15,246 bases of DNA from Chloroflexota bacterium (GCA_023423795.1 JAFAEX010000197.1:1-15246), one strand, 5' to 3'. Shown: positions 1 to 9,511, counted from the stretch's first letter. Numbers and translations: made by a program. Notes: generated by a model not told the origin, from the letters alone.

Positions 1-84
1 CGGGGGCGCGGCGCGGGCGGGCCGGGTCCGTTGCGAGCGGCGATACTGGCGGTCCGATCAGGTTCGTGTTTCTGGGAGTCCGCC

Positions 85-1170
85 GTGAGCATCGCCAGTT
101 CCCCGTTTGCCGGCGTTTCGTCAGCCCCGCGCGATTGGTTCGACCCGGAACCGGGGACCGTCTATCTCGACGCCGCGACCTACGGGCTGCCGCCGCGCCC
201 GACGGCGGAGGCGGCCGAGCGGGCGCTGCGCCGCTGGCAATCCGGGGCGGCCGACTGGGTGGAGGAGTGGGACCGCGTGGGCGAGGACGCCCGCGCGCTG
301 TTCGCCCGCCTGATCGGCGCGGCTGTCGAAGAAGTCGCGTTGATCCCCACCGCGTCGGTCGGCGTCGGGCTGGTTGCCGCGTCGCTGCCGGCGGGGTGCG
401 AAGTCCTCGTGCCGGAAGAAGAGTTCACCTCGGTGGTGCTGCCGATGCTGGCGGCCGAGCAGGGGCGCGGCGCGCGGGTGCGGCAGGTCCCGTTCGCGGC
501 GCTGGCGGAAGAGATCGGGCCGGAAACGCACCTGGTCGCGTTCAGCTTGGTGCGCGCCCAGAGCGGCGAGGTGGCGGCGCTGGCCGACCTCGTCGCGGCG
601 GCATCGCGCCACGGGGCGCGGGTGCTGGTGGATGCGACGCACGCCCTCCCGTTCGTGCCGGTGGCCGACCACCTGAGCGGGATCGACTACCTGGTGTGCC
701 ACGGGTACAAGCACCTGCTGTGTCCGCGCGGGGTGGCCTTCCTGGTGGTGCGGCAGGATCGGCAGGACGACCTCGTGCCCTACTTTGCCAACTGGCGGGC
801 GGCGGCGCCGCTCTACGAGCGGTCCTACGGCGGACCGCTGACGCTGCCGGAGACGGCGGGGCGCTTCGACGTGTCGCTGGCGTGGCACGCCTGGGCGGCT
901 GCCGTGCCGTCGCTGGAGTTGCTGCTGCACTGGCAGGCCGAGGGCGACCTTGAGCGGGCCGTGGCGCAGGCGGGGCGGCTCGCGGCGGCGCTGGGCGTGC
1001 CCGCGACCGGGTCGTCGCTGGTCACCATCAGGGTCGATGACGCCGAGGGAACCGCGGCGCGGCTCGCCGCCGCCGGCATCCGCTGCGCCGCCCGCGGCGG
1101 CAACGTGCGCCTCTCCCCGCACGTCTGGACGACCGAGGACGACATCGCCCGCGCGGCGAGCGCTTTCTGA
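85..1170 (+). CDS. Class-V PLP-dependent aminotransferase-like enzyme
   Basis: This 361-residue protein has the fold-type I, class-V aminotransferase pattern (cysteine desulfurase, selenocysteine lyase, isopenicillin-N epimerase and kynureninase relatives). Visible features are an N-terminal segment VYLDAATYGLPP (about 27-37), a cofactor-phosphate region TASVGVGLVA (89-98), the cofactor aspartate in VDATHA (D183) and the Schiff-base lysine in HGYKHLLCPRG (K209). The GTG start at 85 is preferred over an in-frame TTG at 31 because GGGAG lies at 74-78 with a 6-base spacer. It is monocistronic as seen, and its TGA directly abuts a heptamer-repeat hairpin that separates it from the convergent oxidoreductase. 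No catalytic cysteine of a desulfurase could be recognised, so the substrate is open. The family call is firm, the reaction unknown. Confidence 0.85.
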   Translation: MSIASSPFAGVSSAPRDWFDPEPGTVYLDAATYGLPPRPTAEAAERALRRWQSGAADWVEEWDRVGEDARALFARLIGAAVEEVALIPTASVGVGLVAASLPAGCEVLVPEEEFTSVVLPMLAAEQGRGARVRQVPFAALAEEIGPETHLVAFSLVRAQSGEVAALADLVAAASRHGARVLVDATHALPFVPVADHLSGIDYLVCHGYKHLLCPRGVAFLVVRQDRQDDLVPYFANWRAAAPLYERSYGGPLTLPETAGRFDVSLAWHAWAAAVPSLELLLHWQAEGDLERAVAQAGRLAAALGVPATGSSLVTIRVDDAEGTAARLAAAGIRCAARGGNVRLSPHVWTTEDDIARAASAF

Positions 1171-1312
1171 CGAAGTGCCGAGTGCCGAGTTGCGGAGTCG
1201 GCAAGTCGGCAAGCACGAGTGTTAGGCGCCGTCGCAGCGGCCTACCATTCTCGGCACTCGGCACTCGGCACTCGGCACTCGGCACTCGGCACTCGCGGCT
1301 CGGCACTTCGTC
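1169..1312. repeat. Heptamer-built hairpin element, copy 1
   Basis: The element has a left arm with two perfect GTGCCGA units (1175-1188) decaying into related units, a ~60-base non-repetitive centre, and a right arm with six perfect tandem TCGGCAC units (1251-1292) plus one variant and one further unit. The outer ends form a perfect 14-bp inverted repeat, GACGAAGTGCCGAG at 1169-1182 against 1299-1312. It fills the gap between the convergent stops at 1168-1170 and 1313-1315, overlapping the first stop by two bases. It may act as a bidirectional terminator, although there is no T-tract. A second copy lies at 11798-11908. Confidence 0.85.
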
Positions 1313-3611
1313 TCAGAGCGGGAGCGTGACGTCCCGGTTTTCGGCGATGGCGAGGTCGGCGGCGAGGCCGATTTCGAGCGAGCGGCGGGCGGCGCGGCCG
1401 TCGATGAGGGGCGGTTCGCCGGTGAGGACGCAGGTCAGGAAGTGGTCGGTCTCGTTGCGGATCGCGCCGGCGAGGCGGTTGTTGATGACCGGCCAGTGGC
1501 GGGTGTCGGGGAGTTTCCAGCCTTCGGCCGAATCGACCCCGTAGAGGTTCATCGGGGTGAAGTCGAGCGAAACGACGCCGTCGGTCCCGACGACGTTCAT
1601 CCGGACGTCGCCGAAGCCGCCCCAGGTTTCGGGTTGGCTCCAGCCGGCCCAGCCGGAGGAGACGCCCCAGCCGCTTTCGACGACCGCCAGCGCGCCATCC
1701 GCGAATTCGGCCATGATCCAGGTGAAGTCGGCCACGCCGAACCGCTCGAAAATGCGGCCCCGCACGGCGCGGGCCGATACGCGGGTGACGTCGGCGGGGT
1801 GGTACCAGAGCATCTGGTCGAGGTCGTGGACCGCGAGGTAGTTGATGACGGTGGTGCGGCCGGCGAGGCGCTCGCCTTCCCCGATCGGGGCGTTGCGGCG
1901 CCCGTACATCGAGAGGACGCGGCCCAGCGTGCCACCCTCGACCGCCTGCCGGATGCGCGCGTAGGCGGGTTCGAAGCGCAGGATGTAGCCGACCATCAGC
2001 GGCACCCCGGCCTTCTCGCAGGCCGCGATCACCGCGTCGGCGTCTTCCAGCGAGGCGGCGATCGGCTTTTCCACCAGCACCGCGCACCCGTGTTCGGCGG
2101 CCGCGACGACGGCGTCGCGGTGGAGGGTTTCCGGGGTGGCGACGATGACGGCCTGCAGGTCGTCCTGCGCCAGCATCTCGCGGACGTCGGTTCGGGCGAC
2201 CGCGCCGTAGCGGGCTGCGAGGTCGGCGGCGCGGGGCGCGTCGGGGTCGGCGACGGCGACGAGCGTGCCGAAGCCGCTTTCGGCGACGGAGCGCGCGTGC
2301 AGCGCGCCCATGAATCCTGCCCCGACGACGCCGACCCGGATGCTGTCCATGGTTGCTCCTTGCGTGGCGTGTCCCGGCCCTGAAGGACCGGGCTAACGAG
2401 GAAAGCACCCTGAAGGGCGCTCCGAATACGGGTGGTGGGAGCCCGTGTCGGACCCCCGGCGGCGAGGGGCGGTGGATGCACTCTTCGGTGGCCTTGTCGA
2501 AGGCGAGGGCGTCGTCCCAGGTGAAGCCGACCGCGACGGCGTCGCCGGGGGAAAAAACCTGCGAGGTCGGCGTGACCGCGCGCAGGATTTCGCCATCGAC
2601 CGAGATCTCGTACAGGATGTCGGTGCCGAGGATCTGGCGGGTGTAGATCTCGCCGAGGCGGCTGGCGGGGCCGGCGCTCGCGACGGGCGCGACCGCGAAG
2701 TGCTCGGGGCGGATGCCGACGAGGACGCCGTCGGCCGGGGCGGCGGACGTCACGGAGGCATGAACCTTTGGCGGCAGCGGAACGGTCCAGCCGCCGCGCA
2801 GGCGGGCTTCACCATCGGCCGGGGTCCACGGCAGCACGTTGATCGGGTGGGCGCCGATGAACTGGGCCACCCAGAGGTTGCGCGGGGCCTGGTAGAGGTC
2901 GAGCGGCGGGCCGAGCTGGACGAGGCGGCCGTGGCTCATGACCGCGATCCGGTCGGCGATGGCCATCGCTTCTTCCTGGTCGTGGGTGACGAAGACCATC
3001 GTCGTCTCGACCTCGCGGTGGATGCGGACCAGTTCGGAGCGCATCTGGCGGCGGAGGGCCGCGTCGAGGCTGGAGAACGGTTCGTCGAGCAGGAAGAGGT
3101 GCGGGCGGCGGACGAGCGCCTTGGCAATGGCGACGCGCTGCCGCTGGCCGCCCGAAAGTTGGTGGATGCGGCGGTCGAGCAGGCCGGAAATGTCGAGGAT
3201 GCGCGCGACGTCCTCGGTGCGCTGCCGGATCAGGTCGCGCGGCTGGCGGTGGGTCTTGAGGGCGAAGCCGATGTTCTCGCGCACGTTGAGGTGCGGGTAA
3301 AGCGCGATGGACTGGAAGACCATCGCGATGTCGCGCTCCTCGGGCGGGACGTCGTTCATCAGGCGGTCGCCGAAGAAGAGTTGGCCGCCGGTGGGTTTCT
3401 CCAGTCCGGCCAGCATGTTGAGCGTCGTCGTCTTGCCGCAGCCCGAGGAGCCGAGCAGGACCAGCAACTCGCCGTCGCGGATCTCGAGGTCGAGGTCGCG
3501 CACGGCGAAGACGCCGTCGAACTGCTTGGAGACGCCGGCGAAGTGGATGGCGCTGCCCGGCGGGGCCGGGCGGGCTGCCGTCGTGGCGGGCGTGGGCGCG
3601 GTGGCGGTCAT
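1242..3611 (-). CDS. Sugar ABC transporter ATP-binding protein (MalK/UgpC type), stop codon lost
   Basis: This is the ATPase subunit of a carbohydrate importer, acting at the inner face of the membrane with the two permeases just upstream. Walker A GSSGCGKT is at residues 54-61, the Q-loop glutamine at 100, signature LSGGQ at 152-156, Walker B LFLLDEP at 172-178, the D-loop SLD at 181-183 and the H-loop His at 210. A MalK-type TOBE region covers roughly 255-375. The ATG at 3611 follows a GAGGGGG stretch and lies 14 bases after the MalG stop. The oddity is that recognisable homology ends near residue 381 (about position 2470), a normal MalK length, but no stop follows. The frame stays open across a REP-like hairpin cluster and the whole oxidoreductase gene to a TAG at 1242-1244, giving 789 residues with an arginine-rich, non-protein-like tail. 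The coordinates are the formal ORF; the functional part is about 2468-3611. Confidence 0.8.
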   Translation of the reverse strand: MTATAPTPATTAARPAPPGSAIHFAGVSKQFDGVFAVRDLDLEIRDGELLVLLGSSGCGKTTTLNMLAGLEKPTGGQLFFGDRLMNDVPPEERDIAMVFQSIALYPHLNVRENIGFALKTHRQPRDLIRQRTEDVARILDISGLLDRRIHQLSGGQRQRVAIAKALVRRPHLFLLDEPFSSLDAALRRQMRSELVRIHREVETTMVFVTHDQEEAMAIADRIAVMSHGRLVQLGPPLDLYQAPRNLWVAQFIGAHPINVLPWTPADGEARLRGGWTVPLPPKVHASVTSAAPADGVLVGIRPEHFAVAPVASAGPASRLGEIYTRQILGTDILYEISVDGEILRAVTPTSQVFSPGDAVAVGFTWDDALAFDKATEECIHRPSPPGVRHGLPPPVFGAPFRVLSSLARSFRAGTRHARSNHGQHPGRRRRGRIHGRAARALRRRKRLRHARRRRRPRRAPRRRPRSPLRRGRPNRRPRDAGAGRPAGRHRRHPGNPPPRRRRRGRRTRVRGAGGKADRRLAGRRRRGDRGLREGRGAADGRLHPALRTRLRAHPAGGRGWHAGPRPLDVRAPQRPDRGRRAPRRPHHRHQLPRGPRPRPDALVPPRRRHPRIGPRRAGPHFRAVRRGRLHLDHGRIRGWRAGGRRKRLGRLLRLGRLEPTRNLGRLRRRPDERRRDRRRRFARLHPDEPLRGRFGRRLETPRHPPLAGHQQPPRRRDPQRDRPLPDLRPHRRTAPHRRPRRPPLARNRPRRRPRHRRKPGRHAPALRRSAEPRVPSAECRVPSAECREW
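1313..2350 (-). CDS. Gfo/Idh/MocA-family oxidoreductase
   Basis: This 345-residue protein is an NAD(P)-dependent oxidoreductase of the glucose-fructose oxidoreductase / inositol 2-dehydrogenase family. The N-terminal Rossmann domain shows GVVGAGFMGALHA (7-19). The family signature VEKP (93-96) supplies the usual catalytic lysine K95, and a C-terminal sugar-binding domain contains VHDLDQMLW (174-182) with the expected His/Asp. The ATG at 2350 has AAGGAG six bases upstream. It is the last gene of the sugar ABC operon, so it probably oxidises or epimerises the imported compound; a sugar, inositol or a derivative is an inference from position only. The TGA at 1313-1315 touches the heptamer repeat element. 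Confidence 0.9.
   Translation of the reverse strand: MDSIRVGVVGAGFMGALHARSVAESGFGTLVAVADPDAPRAADLAARYGAVARTDVREMLAQDDLQAVIVATPETLHRDAVVAAAEHGCAVLVEKPIAASLEDADAVIAACEKAGVPLMVGYILRFEPAYARIRQAVEGGTLGRVLSMYGRRNAPIGEGERLAGRTTVINYLAVHDLDQMLWYHPADVTRVSARAVRGRIFERFGVADFTWIMAEFADGALAVVESGWGVSSGWAGWSQPETWGGFGDVRMNVVGTDGVVSLDFTPMNLYGVDSAEGWKLPDTRHWPVINNRLAGAIRNETDHFLTCVLTGEPPLIDGRAARRSLEIGLAADLAIAENRDVTLPL
2371..2452. repeat. Cluster of three REP-like hairpins
   Basis: Three hairpins lie almost back to back. The first, 2373-2392, pairs CCCGG/CCGGG and CC/GG around TGAA. The second, 2405-2420, pairs GCACCC with GGGCGC around TGAA. The third, 2421-2452, pairs TCCGA/TCGGA and ACGGG/CCCGT. The first two share the CCTGAAGG core, which indicates one repeat family. 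The cluster sits between the conserved end of the ATPase gene and the ribosome-binding site of the oxidoreductase. It has no T-tract, so it looks more like REP/BIME DNA than an intrinsic terminator. Confidence 0.65.
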
Positions 3612-3625
3612 ATCCCCCTCTGGCG

Positions 3626-4483
3626 CTACAGCGGATCGACGAGGTTGAGGCTGCGGATGCGGCTTTGGAACAGGTAGGCGAGGATGGCCGGCGGGATGAT
3701 GGCGATGATGGAGGCGGCGGCCATCTCGTTGGGCTGGGAGACCTGGAAGAACATCGTCGAAAGGGCGGGCGGGAAGGTCTGGGCGCGGGAGCCGGCGGCG
3801 AGGATCTGGGAAAACGCGAACTCGTTCCAGCAGATCAGGAAGCAGATGGCGGCGGCAACGGCGACCCCCGGCCACGACATCGGGAGGATGACGCGCAGGA
3901 ACGCCTGCCAGCGGGTGTTGCCGTCGATGCGGGCGGCGGCTTCGACCGTGCGCGGCAGCGAGGAAAAGAACGAGGTCAGCACCCAGACGATCATCGGGAT
4001 CGTCAGCGTCAGGTAGACGATGATCAGGCCGCGCAGGGTGCCCTGGAGGCCGACGCGGGTGTAGAGGTAGAAGAACGGCACCACGATGGCGATCGGCGGG
4101 TAGGAGCGGGAGGCGATGATCGCGAACAGCATTGCGCCCCGGCCCTTGAACTGGAGCCGCCCGAGCGCATAGGCGACCGGCAGGGCCACCACCATCGTGA
4201 GCGCCGTGACCGACGCCGCGACGATCGCGCTGTTGACCAGTCCGCGAAGGATCATCGGCGCCTGCCCGATCGGCGGCAGTTCGCCGCCGGGGCCGACGGC
4301 GGTGCCGCCGAAAAGCCGCGTGTAGTTGGAGAACGTCAGGTCGTGCGGCCAGAGGTGGGTCGGCACCGACAGCAGTTCGGCCTTGAACATCAGCGACATG
4401 TTGAGCAGCCAGTAGATCGGGATGATGGTCCAGACCGCCAGCAGGATCGCGCCCGCCACGATCAGGATGCGCCGCACGCTCAT
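3626..4483 (-). CDS. Carbohydrate ABC transporter permease (MalG type)
   Basis: This 285-residue integral membrane protein is one of two transmembrane subunits of the sugar importer. Hydrophobic segments are seen near residues 6-28, 83-107, 117-141, 152-174, 205-230 and 253-272, the usual six. The cytoplasmic EAA loop that docks on the ATPase reads EAAARIDGNTRWQAF... and ends in LPMSWPG (181-206), the MalG form. The ATG at 4483 has GGAGG about 8 bases upstream. It follows the MalF gene by 27 bases and precedes the ATPase by 14, so the three are surely co-transcribed. Confidence 0.92.
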   Translation of the reverse strand: MSVRRILIVAGAILLAVWTIIPIYWLLNMSLMFKAELLSVPTHLWPHDLTFSNYTRLFGGTAVGPGGELPPIGQAPMILRGLVNSAIVAASVTALTMVVALPVAYALGRLQFKGRGAMLFAIIASRSYPPIAIVVPFFYLYTRVGLQGTLRGLIIVYLTLTIPMIVWVLTSFFSSLPRTVEAAARIDGNTRWQAFLRVILPMSWPGVAVAAAICFLICWNEFAFSQILAAGSRAQTFPPALSTMFFQVSQPNEMAAASIIAIIPPAILAYLFQSRIRSLNLVDPL

Positions 4484-4510
4484 CGCCGACCTCCAATCCC
4501 GGTCATCCGC

Positions 4511-5491
4511 TCAGGCTCCCTCGGCGGCGGGATCGCCGGTGCTGGCACGCGGTTTGGGTCCGCGCTTGTAGAACATGAGCAGGAAGTAGGCGGTGGTGAT
4601 GACCATCGTCAGGATCACCAGCAGCCAGCCGATGGCCGCGCCGTAGCCGAGGTCGCGGTTGACGAAACTCTGGCGGTAGACGTCCCAGGTGAGCGTCGTC
4701 GAGGCGTCGCCGGGACCGCCGTTGGTCATGAAGAAGATGATGTCGAAGGCGCGGGCGGCCTCGACCGTGGTCAGCACCGTGACGATGGCGAGCGGGGTCT
4801 TGATGTAGGGCAGGACGATGTGGCGGAAGCGTCCCCACGTGCCGAGCCGGTCCACTTTGGCGGCCTTGTAGAGGTCTTCCGGGATGACTTGCAGCGTGGC
4901 GAGGACGAAGTACATGCCGAGCGGCGCGATCTGCCAGGCGTGGGCGACCGCCATCGCCGGCACCGCGCCACGTTCGGAAAGGACCAGCACGGGGTCATCG
5001 ACGATGCCGAGCCGAAGGAGCACGGCGTTGAGCAGGCCCCACTCCGGGCTGTAGATGTACTTCCAGACGATGGCGGTCGCGTAGAGCGAGACGGCCCACG
5101 GGAGGATGACGAGCGCCATCAGGAAACCGCGGCCGGGGAAAATCTCGTTGAGCAGCAGCGCGCCGCCGATGGCGATCAGCACCGAGAAGACCGTCACCAG
5201 CACCGTGTAGTAGAGGGTGATGACGGTGGAGTGCCAAACATCGGGCGAGGTGAGCGCCTTCGCGTAGTTGGCGAACCCGATCGCGTCGGTGGTGCCGAAG
5301 ATCAGGTCGATGCGGTGGAAGCTCATCCAGAGCGAGTAGGCCGTCGGGTAGGCCGCCACCGCCAGCAGGACGACGATGACGGGCAGCGTCAGCAGCCCGG
5401 CGAACTGGCCCTCGCTCAGGCGGGACGAACTCCAGCGGCGTGGTCGGTCGCGGCCTGCGGCGGCCGGCGCTTCGATGGTGGTGGTTGCCAT
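4511..5491 (-). CDS. Carbohydrate ABC transporter permease (MalF/UgpA type)
   Basis: This 326-residue partner permease has a charged 25-residue cytoplasmic N-terminus and hydrophobic stretches at about 30-56, 91-115, 122-144, 180-200, 232-254 and 286-306. The EAA-type loop is KAAKVDRLGTWGRFRH followed by IVLPYI (209-230). The usual EAA...DGA reads KAA...DRL, a slightly divergent ATPase-docking motif. The ATG at 5491 has only a weak GGGA upstream. Between it and the binding-protein stop is a strong hairpin (5522-5559), which suggests lower expression of the membrane subunits than of the binding protein, as in maltose-type operons. Confidence 0.92.
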   Translation of the reverse strand: MATTTIEAPAAAGRDRPRRWSSSRLSEGQFAGLLTLPVIVVLLAVAAYPTAYSLWMSFHRIDLIFGTTDAIGFANYAKALTSPDVWHSTVITLYYTVLVTVFSVLIAIGGALLLNEIFPGRGFLMALVILPWAVSLYATAIVWKYIYSPEWGLLNAVLLRLGIVDDPVLVLSERGAVPAMAVAHAWQIAPLGMYFVLATLQVIPEDLYKAAKVDRLGTWGRFRHIVLPYIKTPLAIVTVLTTVEAARAFDIIFFMTNGGPGDASTTLTWDVYRQSFVNRDLGYGAAIGWLLVILTMVITTAYFLLMFYKRGPKPRASTGDPAAEGA

Positions 5492-5521
5492 TGCGATCCC
5501 GGCGTCGTCGCGAAAGGGAAC

Positions 5522-5559
5522 GGCGGGGCCGCCGGACGCATCGTCCCGGCGGCCCCGCC
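5522..5559. terminator. Strong hairpin between binding-protein and permease genes
   Basis: A perfect 14-bp stem (GGCGGGGCCGCCGG at 5522-5535 with its complement at 5546-5559) encloses a 10-base loop. In transcription order it follows the binding-protein stop by 8 bases and is followed by a short pyrimidine stretch ending TTT. It is probably an attenuator or 3'-end stabiliser that gives the binding-protein message an excess over the permease message; full termination is unlikely because the operon continues. Confidence 0.75.
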
Positions 5560-5567
5560 CGCGTACG

Positions 5568-7034
5568 CTACCGCTGGTAGCGGGTCGCCAGCTCTTCGGC
5601 GAGCGACTTCAGCGCGGCGTGGACGTCCTCCACCGGCGTCTGGCCGAGCAGCGCCTTCGGCAGCTCGGTCATCGCCTGGGCGTTCCACTCTTCCCACCAG
5701 AAGGTCTGCCAAACGCGCGGGAACTGGCCGGCGTTGACCACGCCCTCGATGGTGCCGAGCATGGCCGGGTCCGGCAGCCACTCGTTGTAGGCGGCGATCA
5801 CCTCGGGGTCCTGGAGGATTGCGGTGTAGCCGGAGTTGAGCGCGGCATCGATCGCCCACCGCTTGGCGACGAACAGGTCGCCACCCTCGACGTCGTCGCG
5901 GTAGCCCATGAAGCCGCCGAGCCGGTAGTCGCGGGCCAGTTTTTCGGGCGACTGGTTGCGGTTGGCCAGCGAGTAGATGCCCTCGTCGATGAGGCCCCAC
6001 GGCTGATCGACCACCGGCACCGGGGCGACCTGCCCGGCCACCTGCGAGCGGTTGGGGTCGTTGAAGACCTTGAGGTCGTAGATCTGCTGCGGGCTGTAGG
6101 CGTAGGTGCCCTTGGCGAAGGCGTCGATATAGTCGGCCTCGCCCATCGTGAAGACGCCCTCGGGGACGATTTCTTCCTCGACCAGCGCGCGCCAGTTGAC
6201 GAGGATCTCCAGCGTCTGGTCGTCGAAGACGGGCTGGTTCTGGTCGTCGAAGAGGACCGCGCCCGTGTTGAGGCACTCGAACAGGTAGCCCCAGGAGACG
6301 CCGAACCAGACGCCGGCGGCGAGCCAGTGCGGGAGCAAGGGTGGCCCGTCGGTGACGCCGTCCTTCTTCATCTGACGGACCTGGTCGTAGAGTTCGTTCC
6401 AGGTCTTGGGGTACTGGTCGGCGGTGATGCCGGCCTTGGAGAGGATGGCGTTGTTGGCCATGATGGTGCCGCGGATCGAGACGAAGTAGGGCAGGCCGAA
6501 CAACTTGCCGTCCACCGTCATCGAGTCACGCACGCCCTCGTACATCTCGGCCTTGGCGGCTTCGGCGTACCAGGCGTCGTCGTAGGAGAGCACCCAGCCG
6601 GGGATCGACCAGCGGTAGAGGGTGGCCGGGTTGGCGTAGGAAAGGTCCAGCGGCTGGTTGGCGATGTGGAAGTTCTCGACGATGGGGATGTAGTCGCCGG
6701 CGATGGTCTGGTAATCGGCGTTCTCGGAGTACTTCTCGTTGAAGATCGCGGTGTTGTCCTGCACGATCTCCGGCATGAAGTTCCAGCCGCGGAAGATCAG
6801 CGGGTCCGACGTATCGGCGTCGGCCGCGGGCGGCTGCACCGTACCCTGCCGCATCGCGGCGGTCAGCGAGAACCGGTTGTGGCTGGCCGAAACGTGGTTC
6901 GCCGCCGCCGGGTTGGCGAGGTACGCCGAGATCAGCGGCGTGGCGGCGCCGGCGGCGGCCGCCCGCTTGAAGAAGGTGCGCCGGTCGATTCGGCCCTTGC
7001 GAAGGTCGTCGAAGTGCTCGTGAACGGGGCGCAT
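5568..7034 (-). CDS. Extracellular solute-binding protein with Tat signal (sugar ABC importer)
   Basis: This 488-residue periplasmic or cell-surface receptor of the importer belongs to the family-1 (MalE-like) binding-protein group. The N-terminus shows a twin-arginine signal DRRTFFK (17-23) followed by a hydrophobic Ala-rich segment, with probable cleavage after NPAAA (about 45). There is no lipobox cysteine, so it is probably not a lipoprotein. Typical family stretches follow: GLPYFVSIRGTIMANNAIL, then PKTWNELYDQVRQMKK, later aromatic-rich binding segments such as WWEEWNAQA. The ATG at 7034 is chosen over an in-frame start at 7211 because AAAGGAG precedes it by about nine bases and the signal begins there. 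It is first in the operon, behind a promoter and operator-like site. The ligand cannot be read from sequence. Confidence 0.9.
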   Translation of the reverse strand: MRPVHEHFDDLRKGRIDRRTFFKRAAAAGAATPLISAYLANPAAANHVSASHNRFSLTAAMRQGTVQPPAADADTSDPLIFRGWNFMPEIVQDNTAIFNEKYSENADYQTIAGDYIPIVENFHIANQPLDLSYANPATLYRWSIPGWVLSYDDAWYAEAAKAEMYEGVRDSMTVDGKLFGLPYFVSIRGTIMANNAILSKAGITADQYPKTWNELYDQVRQMKKDGVTDGPPLLPHWLAAGVWFGVSWGYLFECLNTGAVLFDDQNQPVFDDQTLEILVNWRALVEEEIVPEGVFTMGEADYIDAFAKGTYAYSPQQIYDLKVFNDPNRSQVAGQVAPVPVVDQPWGLIDEGIYSLANRNQSPEKLARDYRLGGFMGYRDDVEGGDLFVAKRWAIDAALNSGYTAILQDPEVIAAYNEWLPDPAMLGTIEGVVNAGQFPRVWQTFWWEEWNAQAMTELPKALLGQTPVEDVHAALKSLAEELATRYQR

Positions 7035-7063
7035 GCCTCGGGACTCCTTTCCTGCCGGACCGG

Positions 7064-7080
7064 CCCGGCGCCTTGCCGGG
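7064..7080. other. Leader hairpin of the binding-protein gene
   Basis: CCCGGC (7064-7069) pairs with GCCGGG (7075-7080) around a 5-base loop, about 20 bases upstream of the ribosome-binding site in the untranslated leader. It may affect mRNA stability or translation; function unproven. Confidence 0.35.
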
Positions 7081-7109
7081 TCGGCGAATCCGCGTGGATC
7101 TCCCTGCCG

Positions 7110-7129
7110 GGGGTTCGCCGGCGAACCCC
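7110..7129. promoter_or_regulatory. Perfect 20-bp palindrome in the leader of the sugar operon
   Basis: GGGGTTCGCC followed by its exact complement forms a 20-base uninterrupted dyad, about 75 bases before the binding-protein start. A loopless palindrome suits a homodimeric DNA-binding protein better than an RNA hairpin, so this is a candidate operator; a chance GC-rich dyad remains possible. Confidence 0.4.
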
Positions 7130-7173
7130 AACGAGGTACAGGATGGACGGCGGGTTGCCCGCCGTGGAGACGC

Positions 7174-7187
7174 TGGAAACGTTCTCG
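7174..7187. promoter_or_regulatory. LacI-family-like operator candidate
   Basis: TGGAAACGTTCTCG resembles the AACGTT-centred operators of LacI-family sugar regulators and the catabolite-response (cre) consensus, though its outer half-sites are not symmetrical. It lies just downstream of the proposed -10 box, where a bound repressor would block transcription. No regulator gene is in the window. Confidence 0.4.
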
Positions 7188-7201
7188 CGTTCGACGCCGC
7201 G

Positions 7202-7230
7202 ACCCTATCACAGGCCGTCCGGTGCGTAAA
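7202..7230 (-). promoter_or_regulatory. Candidate sigma70-type promoter of the sugar operon
   Basis: On the minus strand TTTACG (7230-7225) is followed after 17 bases by TAGGGT (7207-7202), a -10 form common in GC-rich genomes. The spacing is ideal, but both boxes are only partial matches. The untranslated leader would be about 160 bases, holding the operator-like sites at 7174-7187 and 7110-7129. Confidence 0.45.
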
Positions 7231-7268
7231 GTCGCGAATGCCCGGTTGCGATCCGGGCGCGACCGGGG

Positions 7269-9425
<2,157 letters not shown>

Positions 9426-9458
9426 GCGCTCCCCCGCCCGCGAATCGCCCTTCCCCAA

Positions 9459-9486
9459 AGTATGGGCGGGGCGGGCGGGCGGTCAA
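9459..9486 (-). promoter_or_regulatory. Promoter of glgX
   Basis: On the minus strand TTGACC (9486-9481), a 16-base GC spacer and CATACT (9464-9459) make a good sigma70-type promoter. Initiation would fall near 9451, which excludes the TTG at 9458 as the glgX start and supports GTG 9425 with a leader of about 26 bases. Confidence 0.6.
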
Positions 9487-9494
9487 GCGCGGGG

Positions 9495-9509
9495 CCGCCG
9501 GAGCGGCGG
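9495..9509. terminator. Short hairpin after the 63-aa gene
   Basis: CCGCCG pairs with CGGCGG around a 3-base loop immediately after the stop of the small gene and just before the glgX promoter. There is no T-tract; it is a weak terminator candidate. Confidence 0.35.
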
Positions 9510-9511
9510 GA

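Noticed and set aside
1171..1312. CRISPR array
   Set aside because: The repeats are 7 bases long and directly tandem without unique spacers, and no cas gene is present.
1242..4496. One continuous 1084-codon minus-strand frame spanning permease, ATPase and oxidoreductase positions
   Set aside because: Only the segment from 3611 to about 2470 encodes recognisable protein (ATPase). Upstream of 3611 it is a shadow of the MalG gene, and downstream of 2470 a shadow of the oxidoreductase.
3665..5737. Long plus-strand open frame opposite the permeases
   Set aside because: Asp/Gly/Arg/His-rich translation without any domain; an antisense shadow of GC-rich genes.
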